This document shows, one piece after another, positions 9,704-19,786 of a stretch of 64,000 nucleotides of DNA (position 1 is the first letter of the stretch; each line of letters starts with the position of its first letter). The stretch comes from Shewanella sp. ANA-3. GTDB lineage: Bacteria > Pseudomonadota > Gammaproteobacteria > Enterobacterales > Shewanellaceae. The translations under genes were made by a program, and so were the position numbers. The stretch covers positions 496,001 to 560,000 of the forward strand of contig NC_008577.1 in assembly GCF_000203935.1 (NCBI RefSeq), read 5' to 3'. Below the pieces are notes generated by a model. That model ran no database searches and was not told the DNA's origin. It saw only the letters and a list, made by a program, of their open reading frames with translations.

Positions 9704-10768
9704 ATGGCAGAATTAAAGAATGATCGTTATTTACGCGCCCTACTAAAACAGCCTGTTGATATGACTCCAGTGTGGATGATGCGTCAAGCAGGTCGTTATC
9801 TTCCTGAATACAAAGCGACTCGCGCTCAAGCGGGTGACTTCATGTCTTTATGCAAAAACCATGAATTGGCCTGTGAAGTAACGCTACAACCGCTGCGTCG
9901 TTACGAGCTGGATGCGGCGATTCTGTTTTCCGATATTCTGACTGTTCCCGATGCGATGGGTTTAGGTCTGTATTTTGAGGCGGGCGAAGGCCCACGTTTT
10001 GAGCGCCCAACAGACACTATCGATGCCATCAAAAAATTAGCCGTTCCCGATCCAGAAGATGATCTGGGTTATGTGATGAAAGCGGTTAGCACTATTCGCC
10101 GTGAACTGAATGGCCAAGTGCCATTGATTGGTTTCTCTGGTTCGCCTTGGACACTTGCGACTTACATGGTTGAAGGCGGTTCGAGCAAAACCTTCGAAAA
10201 AATTAAGAAGATGGCCTACGCAGAGCCAGCGGCACTGCATATGTTACTCGACAAGTTAGCCGATTCAGTGACTCTGTACCTGAATGCACAGGTTGCTAAC
10301 GGCGCGCAATCGCTGATGATTTTCGACTCATGGGGCGGCGCGTTATCGCACACGGCTTACCGTGAATTCTCACTGCGTTATATGCAGAAGATTGTCGATG
10401 GCCTGACTCGCTTTGCCGATGGCCGCCAAGTGCCAGTGACCTTATTCACTAAGGGCGGTGGTTTATGGTTAGAAGCTATGGCAGAAACGGGCTGTGATGC
10501 TTTAGGGTTAGACTGGACTGTCGATATTGCCGACGCCCGTCGCCGTGTTGGTCATAAAGTGGCACTGCAAGGCAACATGGATCCATCTATGCTGTACGCA
10601 CCAATTCCACGTATCGAAGAAGAAGTGGCTCAAATTCTGGCGGGCTACGGTGAAGGTACAGGCCATGTGTTTAACTTAGGCCATGGTATTCACCAGCACG
10701 TTGACCCTGAGCATGCAGGTGCCTTTATCAAGGCGGTTCATGCTCAATCTAAGCAGTACCATAAGTAA
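9704..10768 (+). CDS. hemE: Uroporphyrinogen decarboxylase
   Basis: A 354-residue enzyme that removes four carboxylates from uroporphyrinogen III to give coproporphyrinogen III in haem synthesis, in the cytosol. The UroD signature [15 protein letters not shown] (residues 22-36) is complete, with the conserved Arg and Asp residues. [13 protein letters not shown] and the C-terminal FNLGHGI motif are also present. Length equals that of E. coli HemE (354). It is a single gene ending in a palindromic terminator. Confidence 0.97.
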   Translation: MAELKNDRYLRALLKQPVDMTPVWMMRQAGRYLPEYKATRAQAGDFMSLCKNHELACEVTLQPLRRYELDAAILFSDILTVPDAMGLGLYFEAGEGPRFERPTDTIDAIKKLAVPDPEDDLGYVMKAVSTIRRELNGQVPLIGFSGSPWTLATYMVEGGSSKTFEKIKKMAYAEPAALHMLLDKLADSVTLYLNAQVANGAQSLMIFDSWGGALSHTAYREFSLRYMQKIVDGLTRFADGRQVPVTLFTKGGGLWLEAMAETGCDALGLDWTVDIADARRRVGHKVALQGNMDPSMLYAPIPRIEEEVAQILAGYGEGTGHVFNLGHGIHQHVDPEHAGAFIKAVHAQSKQYHK

Positions 10769-10783
10769 TCGATACAGAAGAAG

Positions 10784-10809
10784 AAACGGACCCTAGGGTC
10801 CGTTTTTTA
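10784..10809 (+). terminator. Terminator after hemE
   Basis: Perfect palindrome AAACGGACCCTAGGGTCCG followed by a long T-run. Confidence 0.85.
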
Positions 10810-11145
10810 TTGCTGTGTTTCCTTCGCTGAGCAGGATTGATTAAGCACGAAGTACACTGCCTGATAATACGCAGTTCAATCAAAACAATATAAGAAACAA
10901 AGTATTTACAAACGGATTTAGAACATAGGATCTTGATTAACATCTAACTTTTAGAAACTTATTTATCGAATAGCTGTGCTAAATCAAAGGTGTTTTAAAC
11001 AATTAAATGCATGCTATTGCTTACTTTAGCAACGGATAAAGCAAAGTGATATTTAATCCTATTTGCAAATAAGCTATGTTGCATGGCGCTATAAGGGACT
11101 ATGTAAAGCCGTTAATCAATTTAATTACGAAAGCCGTGGTAGAAG
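10810..11145. other. Intergenic spacer, nothing recognised
   Basis: AT-rich spacer between the hemE terminator and the GGDEF-EAL gene. It presumably holds that gene's promoter. No repeat, RNA or ORF with a ribosome site was recognised. Confidence 0.5.
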
Positions 11146-13716
11146 ATGCGCATAGGCAACAAAATATTGGTATTTATTGCGGGGTTTTGTCTGCCTGCGG
11201 TTGTGCTTGTGTCCTATTGCCTCGGTTATTGGTTCGACCATAGGGTCGAGCAGTTGCGCCAAAACAATGTGCAGCATGAGCTGAACAATGTTCAACAACA
11301 GTTTCATATCGATCTCGACCGCTTAAGTTTCCTGACTAATATCTACGCTTCGCCTCTGTCTCGGGTCGATGGCGATCTGCTAGAGTCAATCGAATCATCA
11401 TGGCGTGAGAGTGCCATATCCGCCAATTTGCATTGGTTTATTCTGCAAGGCGGACAACTGCAAAGTGTCCTCGCCAATTCCTCCAGCATTGCCTTGCCAA
11501 CACAACAGGAAATAGCCCGCGCGGTACTTGCCGCCGATAAACCTCAGCTTGCAGGAGCTTATCTTGCAGGGAATGTTGGGCTCGTTGTTACCGCGGTTGC
11601 GGTTGCCCCCGAAGAATACGTGCTCTTGGTGCGCCAGTTATCGGCACAAGACTTACTAGAATATGCCCAGGTGCCATTAGTTACTCAGGTACAAATGAGC
11701 AGCAGCAATCTGGCAACAGCAAAGGATTATGTCGGGTTCGTCCCAATCCCGAGTTTGCTGAATAACATTCCCTTGTATTTGCAGGTGCAGTTTTCAACCG
11801 AACCTTTCCAAGAGGTAAAGCTCGACCTCGATTGGGTTTCGGTGGGGATTATTCTACTCGGCGTGTTAATTGTGGCGCTGGGGTACATTTGGCTGCGCGC
11901 AGGCCTATTAAAGCCCTTTAAGAGCATGATGAAGCAGTTGGCATTGGTCGACCCTACGGCCAGCGTGTATCGCCCTGTGAGTGGCGAAGGCAACGCCGAG
12001 TTAGAAGTGTTGGCCAGCCGAGTGAACAGCTTACTTGCTCGCATTTATCAGCAGAAAGAACGTGGTAAGACGACTTTGGAGTCGATTGCCGAGGCGGTGA
12101 TCCTGACTGATATCGATGCCAAGGTGATCTACATGAATCCCAAGGCCGAGTCCTTACTCGATGTCGCCAGTTGTTACGCTGTGGGTCAGAGCCTAGCGTC
12201 GTTATTAAAAGCGGGGGAGCAGTTAAATCAAGCGGTATTCCACTGTATGCGCTTAGGGGAGACCACGCCGCAAGTCGCCAAAATCAAACTTTTAACCGCA
12301 ACGCCACGGGTTATTGAGCGCAGCATCAGTAACGTGTTGAATCATGATAAAGAAATTACTGGTACTGTGGTGGTGCTGCGGGATATCACCCAAGAAGAAT
12401 TGCTTAAGCGTCAGCTGCAAAAACGCGCGAATTTCGATGGCATTACTGGCTTATTGAATCGCCAAGCCTTTGAAGAGCAGTTACCGCAGTTTGCCAGTCA
12501 GGCTAAGCGCATCGCGGTATGTTATCTGGATTTAGAACAGTTTAAGTTGATTAACGATAGCTGTGGTCATACAGCCGGTGATCGCATGTTGGTCTTAGTA
12601 GCGCGGGCGATTCAATCTTGTCTCGGGCCACAGACCTTGTTAGCCCGCCTCGGGGGCGATGAATTTGGCTTAGTGATCTGCGATAGCACGGCTTTATCTG
12701 TGGCGCAGCAGTTAAAACAGATCATTGCTCAGGTTTCGCTGCAGGTGTTGCACGATAAAAACTGTAACTATAAGGTCGGTTTGAGTATCGGTGTTGCCTT
12801 TGGCCGTGCGCCTTATATCAATGCCTTGGAGCTGCTCAAGGATGCGGATATTGCCTGTATCGCCGCTAAAGCTAAGGGCACAAACCAAATCCATTTTTAC
12901 GATGATAAAGATAAAGAGCTGACTTATCAGCGTAACGCACCAAAATGGGCGGTGCGTATCGCGCAAGCGATTGAGGAAAACGAACTGCTGCTCTACTACC
13001 AACCGATCCGCGGTTTAGGGGCGAGTTCCAAACGGCAACGGATGGAAATTCTGCTGAGGATCCAAGAGCCATGCGGTCGTATTTTAGCGCCAGCGCAGTT
13101 TATTGCGGCGGCGGAGCGCTTTAAGCTGATGCCAGAAATCGATAAAGAGGTGATACGTAAAGCCTTTTTATGGCTGTCGTTAAATCCACAGCTGTGGCCG
13201 GATCACTGTATTTCAATCAACCTTTCAGGCAATAGTCTAGGCGCCGAAGGCATGGTGGAATACATAGCTCAGCAGCAACATATTTTTGATATTCCGAGCC
13301 AATGTGTCTGCTTTGAAATCACCGAGACTACGGCGATTCAAAACCGTCAGCGTGGCATGGAAATGCTCAGGCAGCTGCGTAAACTCGGGTTTTCCTTCGC
13401 ATTGGATGATTTCGGCAGTGGCTTTGCATCCTACGGTTATCTGCGTGAACTACCGGTGGACTATGTCAAAATCGACGGTTGTTTTGTGAAGAATTTAGCT
13501 GTCAACGCCAAGGATTACGCTATCGTTAAATCTATTCAAGATGTTTGCCGCGTAATGGGGATTGAGACGGTTGCCGAGTTTGTCGAAAACCAAGAGATTA
13601 TCGATAGATTACAAGTGATTGGTATTAACTACGCTCAAGGCTATGCAATCGGACGACCGCAACCTTTGGCCAGTTATTGCCAGCAGTTTGATATGCAGGC
13701 GGCACAACGCGCCTAG
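11146..13716 (+). CDS. GGDEF-EAL cyclic-di-GMP protein with PAS domain
   Basis: An 856-residue inner-membrane protein. Membrane helices lie near residues 7-26 and 232-252 and enclose a periplasmic sensor region of about 200 residues. A HAMP-like linker follows, then a PAS domain (about 310-420), GGDEF (about 425-590) and EAL (about 605-850). The cyclase motif is an intact GGDEF near 502-506. The phosphodiesterase part keeps MEILLR (the EAL-position Glu), NLSG, FEITET and DDFGSGFASY, so both activities look possible. Which one dominates cannot be told from sequence. It appears to be a single gene, with the SDR gene 75 bp downstream on the same strand. Confidence 0.93.
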   Translation: MRIGNKILVFIAGFCLPAVVLVSYCLGYWFDHRVEQLRQNNVQHELNNVQQQFHIDLDRLSFLTNIYASPLSRVDGDLLESIESSWRESAISANLHWFILQGGQLQSVLANSSSIALPTQQEIARAVLAADKPQLAGAYLAGNVGLVVTAVAVAPEEYVLLVRQLSAQDLLEYAQVPLVTQVQMSSSNLATAKDYVGFVPIPSLLNNIPLYLQVQFSTEPFQEVKLDLDWVSVGIILLGVLIVALGYIWLRAGLLKPFKSMMKQLALVDPTASVYRPVSGEGNAELEVLASRVNSLLARIYQQKERGKTTLESIAEAVILTDIDAKVIYMNPKAESLLDVASCYAVGQSLASLLKAGEQLNQAVFHCMRLGETTPQVAKIKLLTATPRVIERSISNVLNHDKEITGTVVVLRDITQEELLKRQLQKRANFDGITGLLNRQAFEEQLPQFASQAKRIAVCYLDLEQFKLINDSCGHTAGDRMLVLVARAIQSCLGPQTLLARLGGDEFGLVICDSTALSVAQQLKQIIAQVSLQVLHDKNCNYKVGLSIGVAFGRAPYINALELLKDADIACIAAKAKGTNQIHFYDDKDKELTYQRNAPKWAVRIAQAIEENELLLYYQPIRGLGASSKRQRMEILLRIQEPCGRILAPAQFIAAAERFKLMPEIDKEVIRKAFLWLSLNPQLWPDHCISINLSGNSLGAEGMVEYIAQQQHIFDIPSQCVCFEITETTAIQNRQRGMEMLRQLRKLGFSFALDDFGSGFASYGYLRELPVDYVKIDGCFVKNLAVNAKDYAIVKSIQDVCRVMGIETVAEFVENQEIIDRLQVIGINYAQGYAIGRPQPLASYCQQFDMQAAQRA

Positions 13717-13791
13717 GGGATTGCGCTTTTAAGATGATTATGCCAATTTACCTCGGAGCATAATTAACACATTGGTAACAAGGGAATAGTT

Positions 13792-14595
13792 ATGGATGGA
13801 CTGACGGGGAAAGTAGTCATTATTACGGGCGCTTCGGAAGGTATTGGCCGCGCGCTGGCGATCGCTATGGCACGGGTGGGTTGCCAACTGGTGCTCAGTG
13901 CCCGCAATGAAACACGTTTAGCCTCCCTCGCCCTCGAAATCGCGAACTATGGTCCGACTCCCTTTGTGTTTGCCGCCGATGTCAGTAGCGCCTCCCAATG
14001 TGAAGCCTTAATTCAAGCCACTATTGCTCATTATGGCCGCCTTGATATTCTCGTAAATAACGCGGGTATGACCATGTGGTCGCGTTTCGATGAGCTCAAT
14101 CAGTTGTCTGTGCTCGAAGATATCATGCGAGTCAACTATTTAGGCCCAGCGTATTTAACTCACGCCGCCTTACCCTATTTAAAGTCGAGCCAAGGTCAGG
14201 TGGTGGTGGTCGCTTCTGTGGCAGGGTTAACGGGCGTGCCGACACGCAGTGGCTATGCCGCCTCTAAACACGCGGTTATCGGCTTTTTTGATTCACTGCG
14301 GATTGAGCTGGCGGATGATAATGTCGCCGTGACTGTGATTTGTCCCGATTTTGTCGTATCACAGATTCATAAGCGTGCCCTCAATGGTGAGGGTAAGCCC
14401 CTTGGTAAATCCCCGATGCAGGAAGCCAAAATTATCACCGCCGAGCAATGTGCGAACATGATGCTCCCTGTGATCGCGACCCGAGGTCGGCAGCTTATTA
14501 CGTCGCTGCGTGGTCGACTCGGGCGCTGGCTAAAGCTGATTGCACCGGGTTTAATCGATAAAATCGCCCGCAAGGCGATTGCGTCGGGCCATTGA
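13792..14595 (+). CDS. Short-chain dehydrogenase/reductase
   Basis: A 267-residue classical SDR. It has the cofactor loop TGASEGIGRA (TGxxxGxG), NNAG, the catalytic Ser in VVASVAG and the YAASK catalytic pair. A basic residue (Arg39) after the second strand suggests NADP(H). The C-terminal helix region (GRWLKLIAPGLIDKIARKA) is basic and amphipathic, as in SDRs of the DHRS7-like group that bind membranes. The substrate is unknown. It ends 3 bp from the convergent small gene. Confidence 0.88.
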   Translation: MDGLTGKVVIITGASEGIGRALAIAMARVGCQLVLSARNETRLASLALEIANYGPTPFVFAADVSSASQCEALIQATIAHYGRLDILVNNAGMTMWSRFDELNQLSVLEDIMRVNYLGPAYLTHAALPYLKSSQGQVVVVASVAGLTGVPTRSGYAASKHAVIGFFDSLRIELADDNVAVTVICPDFVVSQIHKRALNGEGKPLGKSPMQEAKIITAEQCANMMLPVIATRGRQLITSLRGRLGRWLKLIAPGLIDKIARKAIASGH

Positions 14596-14598
14596 CGC

Positions 14599-14823
14599 TT
14601 ATTTGCCGCGGTTGAGGTGCTTCACAATGGCTTGCTCGGCCTCGCTTTGGGTCGCCTTATCGCCATCGGCTTGAATATGGGCGGTGGCTTTGTGACCAGT
14701 AAGATCCTCGGCAATGTGCAACCAGTCTGGATGCCAATAATAATTCTGTCCCGATAGCGTTTGCCAATTGTGCACGCCAGACTTTTCCCCTTGATAAATA
14801 ATGTCTTTGATCGAATATCCCAT
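14599..14823 (-). CDS. Small conserved-looking hypothetical protein
   Basis: From the ATG at 14823 the product is 74 residues (MGYSIKDIIY...). AGGGG lies 7 bases upstream of this start. A longer frame from 14871 lacks such a site. It is rich in His, Trp and charged residues, with no signal peptide, no membrane helix and no motif I recognise. It is probably cytosolic. Confidence 0.6.
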   Translation of the reverse strand: MGYSIKDIIYQGEKSGVHNWQTLSGQNYYWHPDWLHIAEDLTGHKATAHIQADGDKATQSEAEQAIVKHLNRGK

Positions 14824-14906
14824 AAATAACCCCTGATATTTTTTGTTGGGTCTAGATAGTGCGCCCGCCAAAGGGTGACTTGTGTGCGTTAGCTCACGCT
14901 TTAGGG

Positions 14907-14937
14907 CAAAAATAAACCCCGCATAGGCGAGGTTTAT
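14907..14937 (-). terminator. Terminator of the M60 metalloprotease gene
   Basis: Read on the minus strand: AAACCTCGC, a 4-nt loop, GCGGGGTTT (one G-T pair), then TATTTTTG. It lies 44 bp past the stop at 14981. Confidence 0.75.
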
Positions 14938-14980
14938 GGGTGATTGGGCTTAGGTGTCAGGCTATCGACATCTATTACTC

Positions 14981-17900
14981 TTAAGGCTTAGCACATTGGC
15001 TAGGTGAGCCTGTGCCCTTCCACAATGTGCTGCCATCGCTAAGTGACAGCGGGATAAAGTTTAAACCTTGGCTCATATTTGCCGGCGGTAAATCGGTTTC
15101 AAGCTCATACATACCCATAGGCACCGTACCTTGGCTGGCATTTGCTATCACCTGCGCCGCGGCTAGGCTTGAGTAACGCAGACCCAAGATATCAAAGTGG
15201 CTGCGCCAATCTTTGCCTGTGAGTTTACTCAGTGATACCAGCATAAAGTCATTGCCCGGAATATCCCTCACCGTTTTGCCGCCGTAAACGCTATGGCCCT
15301 CGTATGGGAAGAGTTCAAAGCCCAGTTTGCTGCGGTTAGCCTCCCAGTCGCTGGCATTATTGGCGTATTTGCCAAAGATGCGGCTGTGTTGATACAGCAG
15401 GGTGAAGATATTGAAGCCATTGCTTAAGCTGGTGCCGTCGCTGAGTGTCATGCCATTGGCTTTTAGCGCCATTTGGATGTAAAAGGCCATGCGATAGCCG
15501 TTGTGTACCGCGTAGGCATTGCTGGCCCAAGGGGCTGTGTATCTGTCTTCGCCCGCATCAAGCACTTTGCAGTTGGCGCCGAAGATCACGCGTTTGCCAC
15601 TGGTATCCGTGGTGCCAGCGGCATCGGACATAAACACATAGAAGAGATCTTTGTGATTCATATGACCATCGGTGATGGTGTTGGTATTAGCATCACGCAG
15701 ATAATGGGTCTTCCATAGCACCACATAGGGGAAGATATTGTTGGAGTTTTCCCCCGCGCGGCTGCCATAGCCTGTCCAATTGTCGCTATTGGCAGCAGTG
15801 GCATATTGCACGTTTAGACGGTTGGTTTGCAGATTGTGGCCGAGTTCGTGGTTATCTCCCCAACCCGTGGGTGAAATATTCCAAGCCGCATCCCATGGAT
15901 TACCGCTACAACCTGAGCCACAGTGGGCGTTTTGGTCATAGTTAGCGTGTTGGATGATGCTGCGGGTATGCAAACTGGCATCGGTGCAATCGGCGCCAAA
16001 CAGTGCCTGACAGCTGGTAAGCACATCCGCAGGTAGAGACTCACTTAAGCTCTTACCTTGGATTTTCAGCCCAGCGAGGGTATACACGCTGTTGATATGA
16101 TCCTCGACAATGCTCTTAAGCAACGCATTGACATCCGGGATCTTACCGCCAATCGCATTCATAAAACGGTCGCGGCGCAAATGTTGCTCGGCGCCATCGG
16201 TACGAAGATCCACATGGGGCAACTCAGTGTTTTGGATCTTGTCATTGAAGGCCGTGATTTCTGCGGGATTGGAAAAATCCATAATGCTGGGATGCTTAGC
16301 CACATTCTTGGCTTGCACATCGACACTGAGCGCTCCTTCGCCACCACTGATATAGAGGTAAATCGGGCCGCCATAGGGGGTTGAAAACTCAATGCTTTGC
16401 CCTTTGGCGAGCTTGAGGCGTTGCTGGGCCAGCTCCAATGGCGCGCGATAAACCTTTTGTTCATAGGCGCGGTTAGTATTACGTCTATGATAATTCAGCT
16501 TAATTTCGACATTCGCATTTGTGTTATCTAAGCGGCTGAGGGTGATGGTCTGTCCGGGTAAGGCGTACCAGCCCGTGGTTGTCCACTGGCCGGAGTAGGG
16601 CACAGTGATGCTTTTACGTTCCGTCACTGTGGCAGGGTAGGCGTAATGGGCATTGCTGCCCTTGCTTAGATTGGCTCTGTCGGTGACATACTCACCTAAG
16701 TCAGCTTGGGCGAGGTTGTGGGCGCGAGCGTAGCTGACAGTCCAATCGGCAAACAGGGCTTGCTGCCACTGGGCGGATTCGCTGTAGGCGATGGGATAAT
16801 CGATTTCACTGCGATACTTGTCGGCGAGGAGTAATCCCGCTTTCATCAAGCTAAAATTAGGGCTGTTGAAAGCATCGATATCATTGTTATCTAAGGTTTC
16901 TGCATTGCTGCGATACCAATCCGCGCCCGCCTTAAAGGCCTCGACAAAGGCGCTGCTGTTACAGCTTAAATAGTTGCCGCCGCAGTCATTGAGCACTTGC
17001 GTGTCGAAGCGTTGTTCGCGCAAATTTGCCAGCAGGGTTTCGACATCCGCGAGCGCCTTATCTTGCGCTAGGATAGTGTCGATACTCAGGTTATTGGCAT
17101 TGAGTTTCGACCAATAGTTTCCTGCAGTAGAGAGCCCCATCTCAAGATAGAATGGCGAGAGCATAGCGCTTTGTTCGCGTCGATAATTCGAGAGCAGCAG
17201 CGGGATCCCCGCTGCCTTGGCTTTAGTGATGGCCGCTTGAATGCCCGCGTAACCTAGGTTGTCGCGGTCAATATCGCTGATAACGATTAAATCAGGTTTT
17301 AAGGTATCGATACAGCTGGCAAGGGCGGTGTAATCACAGCTATTGGCGTCGTTGATGCTGTGGGCGTCGGGGTAGTACTTGCTTAGCCAAGTGCGGATCC
17401 CTTCGTTATGGGGGAAATACCAACTGTCGGCGCGACTTGGCATCTGTGCCGTGATTATGCTCAGGCCATTCTGCTGATCGCCGCCTTTGGTCAGCCATCC
17501 AATGAGGTTTTTCAGCAGCTTATCACTCTGATCCGAATTATTAACCGCAAACAGGTTACCACCCATGGCGGCATAACGCTGGCCTTGTTGTTCGCTCGCC
17601 ATCACTAAACCGCGTACGGCGCTGGCGCCGCTGCCATCAACATTGGATGGCAGTAAGGTAAAAGTGTTTTCCGGCATAAAGCTCGAAAAGGTGATGGAAT
17701 CGTGGGTCGGATGCCAACTGATGCTGTTACCCACACCTTGATAGAGTTCGGTGATTTTCGCTTTGCGGGCAGCGTCCACTTTGGCAAGTTCGGTGGTGCT
17801 GAAATCAATCAGTTCGTTAGCGCTGGCAAGGGTATGGTCTTGATGGCGAATGGCATTTTCAGCATTGCTGATAAAGCTTGGGGTAATTGTGCAATCGGCG

Positions 17901-18202
17901 CTTATCGTCGCAGTGATGTAGGTCTGTTCGGTCAGCGCACCGCCACAGCCGCTAATGCTATCCAGCACGAAACCGTTGTCGGCTTGAACGCTAAAGCTGG
18001 CACTTTTACCCGCATCGACCTTTTGGCTGCTAGGGATGAGCTTACCACCTGAGACTGAACTGGTACTCGCCGTATATTGAGTCACCGCAGGAGGTTGGAC
18101 TGGCGGCTCCGGCGGAGGGGTTGTGCTACCCGAGTCCTCTGAGCCTCCGCCACAACCCGCGAGTATCAAGGCGATGGCGGCAGAAATGAGTCTAATCTCC
18201 AT
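14981..18202 (-). CDS. ImpA/M60-like zinc metalloprotease, lipoprotein
   Basis: A 1073-residue exported enzyme. The signal ends at a lipobox (ILAGC, Cys17), followed by a low-complexity Ser/Thr/Pro linker and two bacterial-repeat-like segments before residue 110. A long middle region resembles the N-terminal part of the Pseudomonas IMPa family. The zinc motif HELGH (HExGH, near residue 784) and a downstream Glu-rich region are those of the M60/enhancin gluzincins. IMPa-type enzymes cut O-glycosylated mucin-like proteins, and that role is inferred here. The ATG has an AAGGA site upstream. It is a single gene with its own terminator and an inverted repeat in its promoter region. Confidence 0.85.
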   Translation of the reverse strand: MEIRLISAAIALILAGCGGGSEDSGSTTPPPEPPVQPPAVTQYTASTSSVSGGKLIPSSQKVDAGKSASFSVQADNGFVLDSISGCGGALTEQTYITATISADCTITPSFISNAENAIRHQDHTLASANELIDFSTTELAKVDAARKAKITELYQGVGNSISWHPTHDSITFSSFMPENTFTLLPSNVDGSGASAVRGLVMASEQQGQRYAAMGGNLFAVNNSDQSDKLLKNLIGWLTKGGDQQNGLSIITAQMPSRADSWYFPHNEGIRTWLSKYYPDAHSINDANSCDYTALASCIDTLKPDLIVISDIDRDNLGYAGIQAAITKAKAAGIPLLLSNYRREQSAMLSPFYLEMGLSTAGNYWSKLNANNLSIDTILAQDKALADVETLLANLREQRFDTQVLNDCGGNYLSCNSSAFVEAFKAGADWYRSNAETLDNNDIDAFNSPNFSLMKAGLLLADKYRSEIDYPIAYSESAQWQQALFADWTVSYARAHNLAQADLGEYVTDRANLSKGSNAHYAYPATVTERKSITVPYSGQWTTTGWYALPGQTITLSRLDNTNANVEIKLNYHRRNTNRAYEQKVYRAPLELAQQRLKLAKGQSIEFSTPYGGPIYLYISGGEGALSVDVQAKNVAKHPSIMDFSNPAEITAFNDKIQNTELPHVDLRTDGAEQHLRRDRFMNAIGGKIPDVNALLKSIVEDHINSVYTLAGLKIQGKSLSESLPADVLTSCQALFGADCTDASLHTRSIIQHANYDQNAHCGSGCSGNPWDAAWNISPTGWGDNHELGHNLQTNRLNVQYATAANSDNWTGYGSRAGENSNNIFPYVVLWKTHYLRDANTNTITDGHMNHKDLFYVFMSDAAGTTDTSGKRVIFGANCKVLDAGEDRYTAPWASNAYAVHNGYRMAFYIQMALKANGMTLSDGTSLSNGFNIFTLLYQHSRIFGKYANNASDWEANRSKLGFELFPYEGHSVYGGKTVRDIPGNDFMLVSLSKLTGKDWRSHFDILGLRYSSLAAAQVIANASQGTVPMGMYELETDLPPANMSQGLNFIPLSLSDGSTLWKGTGSPSQCAKP

Positions 18203-18306
18203 GGAGAATCCTTAGCATTTGTAGGTAGTTAACATTTGCGTAGCATTGTATAGGAATAATGCGGGTGAAAGTAGGTTTTTATTGTTTAAATCGATATAAA
18301 TCATTA

Positions 18307-18336
18307 ACTTAAAATTGACGCTTGTCAAATTTAAGT
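18307..18336. promoter_or_regulatory. Inverted repeat upstream of the M60 gene, possible operator
   Basis: 13-bp arms (ACTTAAAATTGAC / GTCAAATTTAAGT, one mismatch) with loop GCTT, about 105 bp upstream of the M60 start and just past the purD terminator. It lacks a T-run of its own, so an operator is likelier than a terminator. No binding protein can be named. Confidence 0.4.
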
Positions 18337-18340
18337 CATA

Positions 18341-18368
18341 AAAAAACCGGCGCATAGCCGGTTTTTTT
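18341..18368. terminator. Terminator of purHD
   Basis: AAAAAACCGGC, loop GCATA, GCCGGTTTTTTT, 14 bp after the purD stop and active-looking in both directions. Confidence 0.9.
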
Positions 18369-18382
18369 AAATGAATTAAAGC

Positions 18383-19681
18383 TTAGCCCTGTTGTTCGCG
18401 GGCAATGGCGCGATAACCGATATCGGTACGGAAATACACGTCATCCCAGTGGATTTCATCAACCAGCAGATAAGCAGCTTTTTGTGCTTCGGTCACAGTG
18501 TGTCCTAGGGCTGTAGCGCATAGAACGCGGCCGCCGTTAGTAACTACATGACCGTCTTTCATCTCAGTACCCGCGTGGAAGACTTTGGCATCGTGATTAC
18601 CTAGGCTTAAACCTTGGATCACATCGCCCTTGCGGTAGTCGTCTGGGTAACCGCCTGCGGCTAATACAACACCGACTGCGGCGCGTGAGTCGTACTCGGC
18701 GGTAACTTTATCCAGCTCGCCACGGGTCGCGGCTAAACACAGCTCAACCAGATCTGACTTGAGGCGCATCATAATAGGTTGGGTTTCTGGGTCGCCAAAG
18801 CGGCAGTTGTATTCCAGTACTTTGGCGCTGCCGTCTGGTGCGATCATCAGACCCGCATACAGGAAGCCAGTGTAAACATTGCCTTCAGCCGCCATGCCAT
18901 CAACCGTTGGGCGGATAACGTTAGCGATGGTCCAATCGTGCACGCTTTGGGTAACGACTGGTGCAGGTGAGTAAGCGCCCATTCCGCCAGTGTTAGGACC
19001 GTGGTCGGCATTATCACGGGCTTTATGGTCTTGGCTGGTCGCCATGGCGAGGATATTTTTACCATCAACCATCACGATAAAGCTGGCTTCTTCGCCTTTT
19101 AAGAATTCTTCGATAACCACGCGAGAACCGGCATCGCCAAACTTGTTGCCTGCGAGCATATCTTCGATGGCGGCATCGGCTTCGGCTTGATCTTGGGCGA
19201 TGATCACGCCTTTACCTGCGGCTAAACCGTCGGCCTTGATTACGACTGGGTAACCTGTCTTGCCCGTTAGTTCACGCACGAAGGCTTTAGCATCTTGGAT
19301 TTCGGTACAGTTTTTATAACCCGCAGTTGGGATATTGTGGCGTGCTAAGAAGTCCTTAGTGAACGCCTTAGAGCCTTCTAACTGTGCTGCCGCTTTGGTT
19401 GGGCCAAAAATGGGTAGACCCGCAGCGTTAAAGGCATCGACCACACCCAATACCAGCGGCGCTTCTGGGCCAACGATGGTGAGTTCGATCTGATTGGTTT
19501 GAGCAAAATCGAGCAGGGCAGGAATGTCCGTCGCGCTGATGTTGAGGTTTTCTAACTTCGGCTCGAGGGCTGTGCCAGCGTTACCCGGAGCAACATAAAC
19601 CAGCTCTACCTGTGGGGATTGTGCCGCTTTCCAAGCTAGGGCATGTTCGCGGCCGCCGCCACCAATAACTAATACTTTCAT
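18383..19681 (-). CDS. purD: Phosphoribosylamine-glycine ligase
   Basis: A 432-residue ATP-grasp ligase that joins glycine to phosphoribosylamine in the second step of purine synthesis. The N-terminus MKVLVIGGGGREHALAW is the GARS signature. VIKADGLAAGKGV and the metal-binding EYNCRFGDPE motif are intact. Length matches the E. coli enzyme (429). It follows purH in an operon, with a hairpin in the 105-bp junction. Cytosolic. Confidence 0.97.
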   Translation of the reverse strand: MKVLVIGGGGREHALAWKAAQSPQVELVYVAPGNAGTALEPKLENLNISATDIPALLDFAQTNQIELTIVGPEAPLVLGVVDAFNAAGLPIFGPTKAAAQLEGSKAFTKDFLARHNIPTAGYKNCTEIQDAKAFVRELTGKTGYPVVIKADGLAAGKGVIIAQDQAEADAAIEDMLAGNKFGDAGSRVVIEEFLKGEEASFIVMVDGKNILAMATSQDHKARDNADHGPNTGGMGAYSPAPVVTQSVHDWTIANVIRPTVDGMAAEGNVYTGFLYAGLMIAPDGSAKVLEYNCRFGDPETQPIMMRLKSDLVELCLAATRGELDKVTAEYDSRAAVGVVLAAGGYPDDYRKGDVIQGLSLGNHDAKVFHAGTEMKDGHVVTNGGRVLCATALGHTVTEAQKAAYLLVDEIHWDDVYFRTDIGYRAIAREQQG

Positions 19682-19751
19682 GTTAAGTCATCCCTTTGAG
19701 TTTTAAATTCTTGTGGTTAGATTCTTAGCGCTACAGAGTGCGATAAACGAA

Positions 19752-19778
19752 ACAGCCAGCACATAGCGTGCTGGCTGT
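19752..19778. repeat. Hairpin in the purH-purD junction
   Basis: 11-bp perfect arms ACAGCCAGCAC / GTGCTGGCTGT with a 5-nt loop. No strong T-run follows in the purH direction. It may set relative levels of the two mRNAs by partial termination or by protecting the purH 3' end. Confidence 0.5.
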
Positions 19779-19786
19779 AGGTGGCA

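Noticed and set aside
15473..15718. Plus-strand frames opposite the M60 protease gene
   Set aside because: Explained by codon bias of the gene on the other strand.
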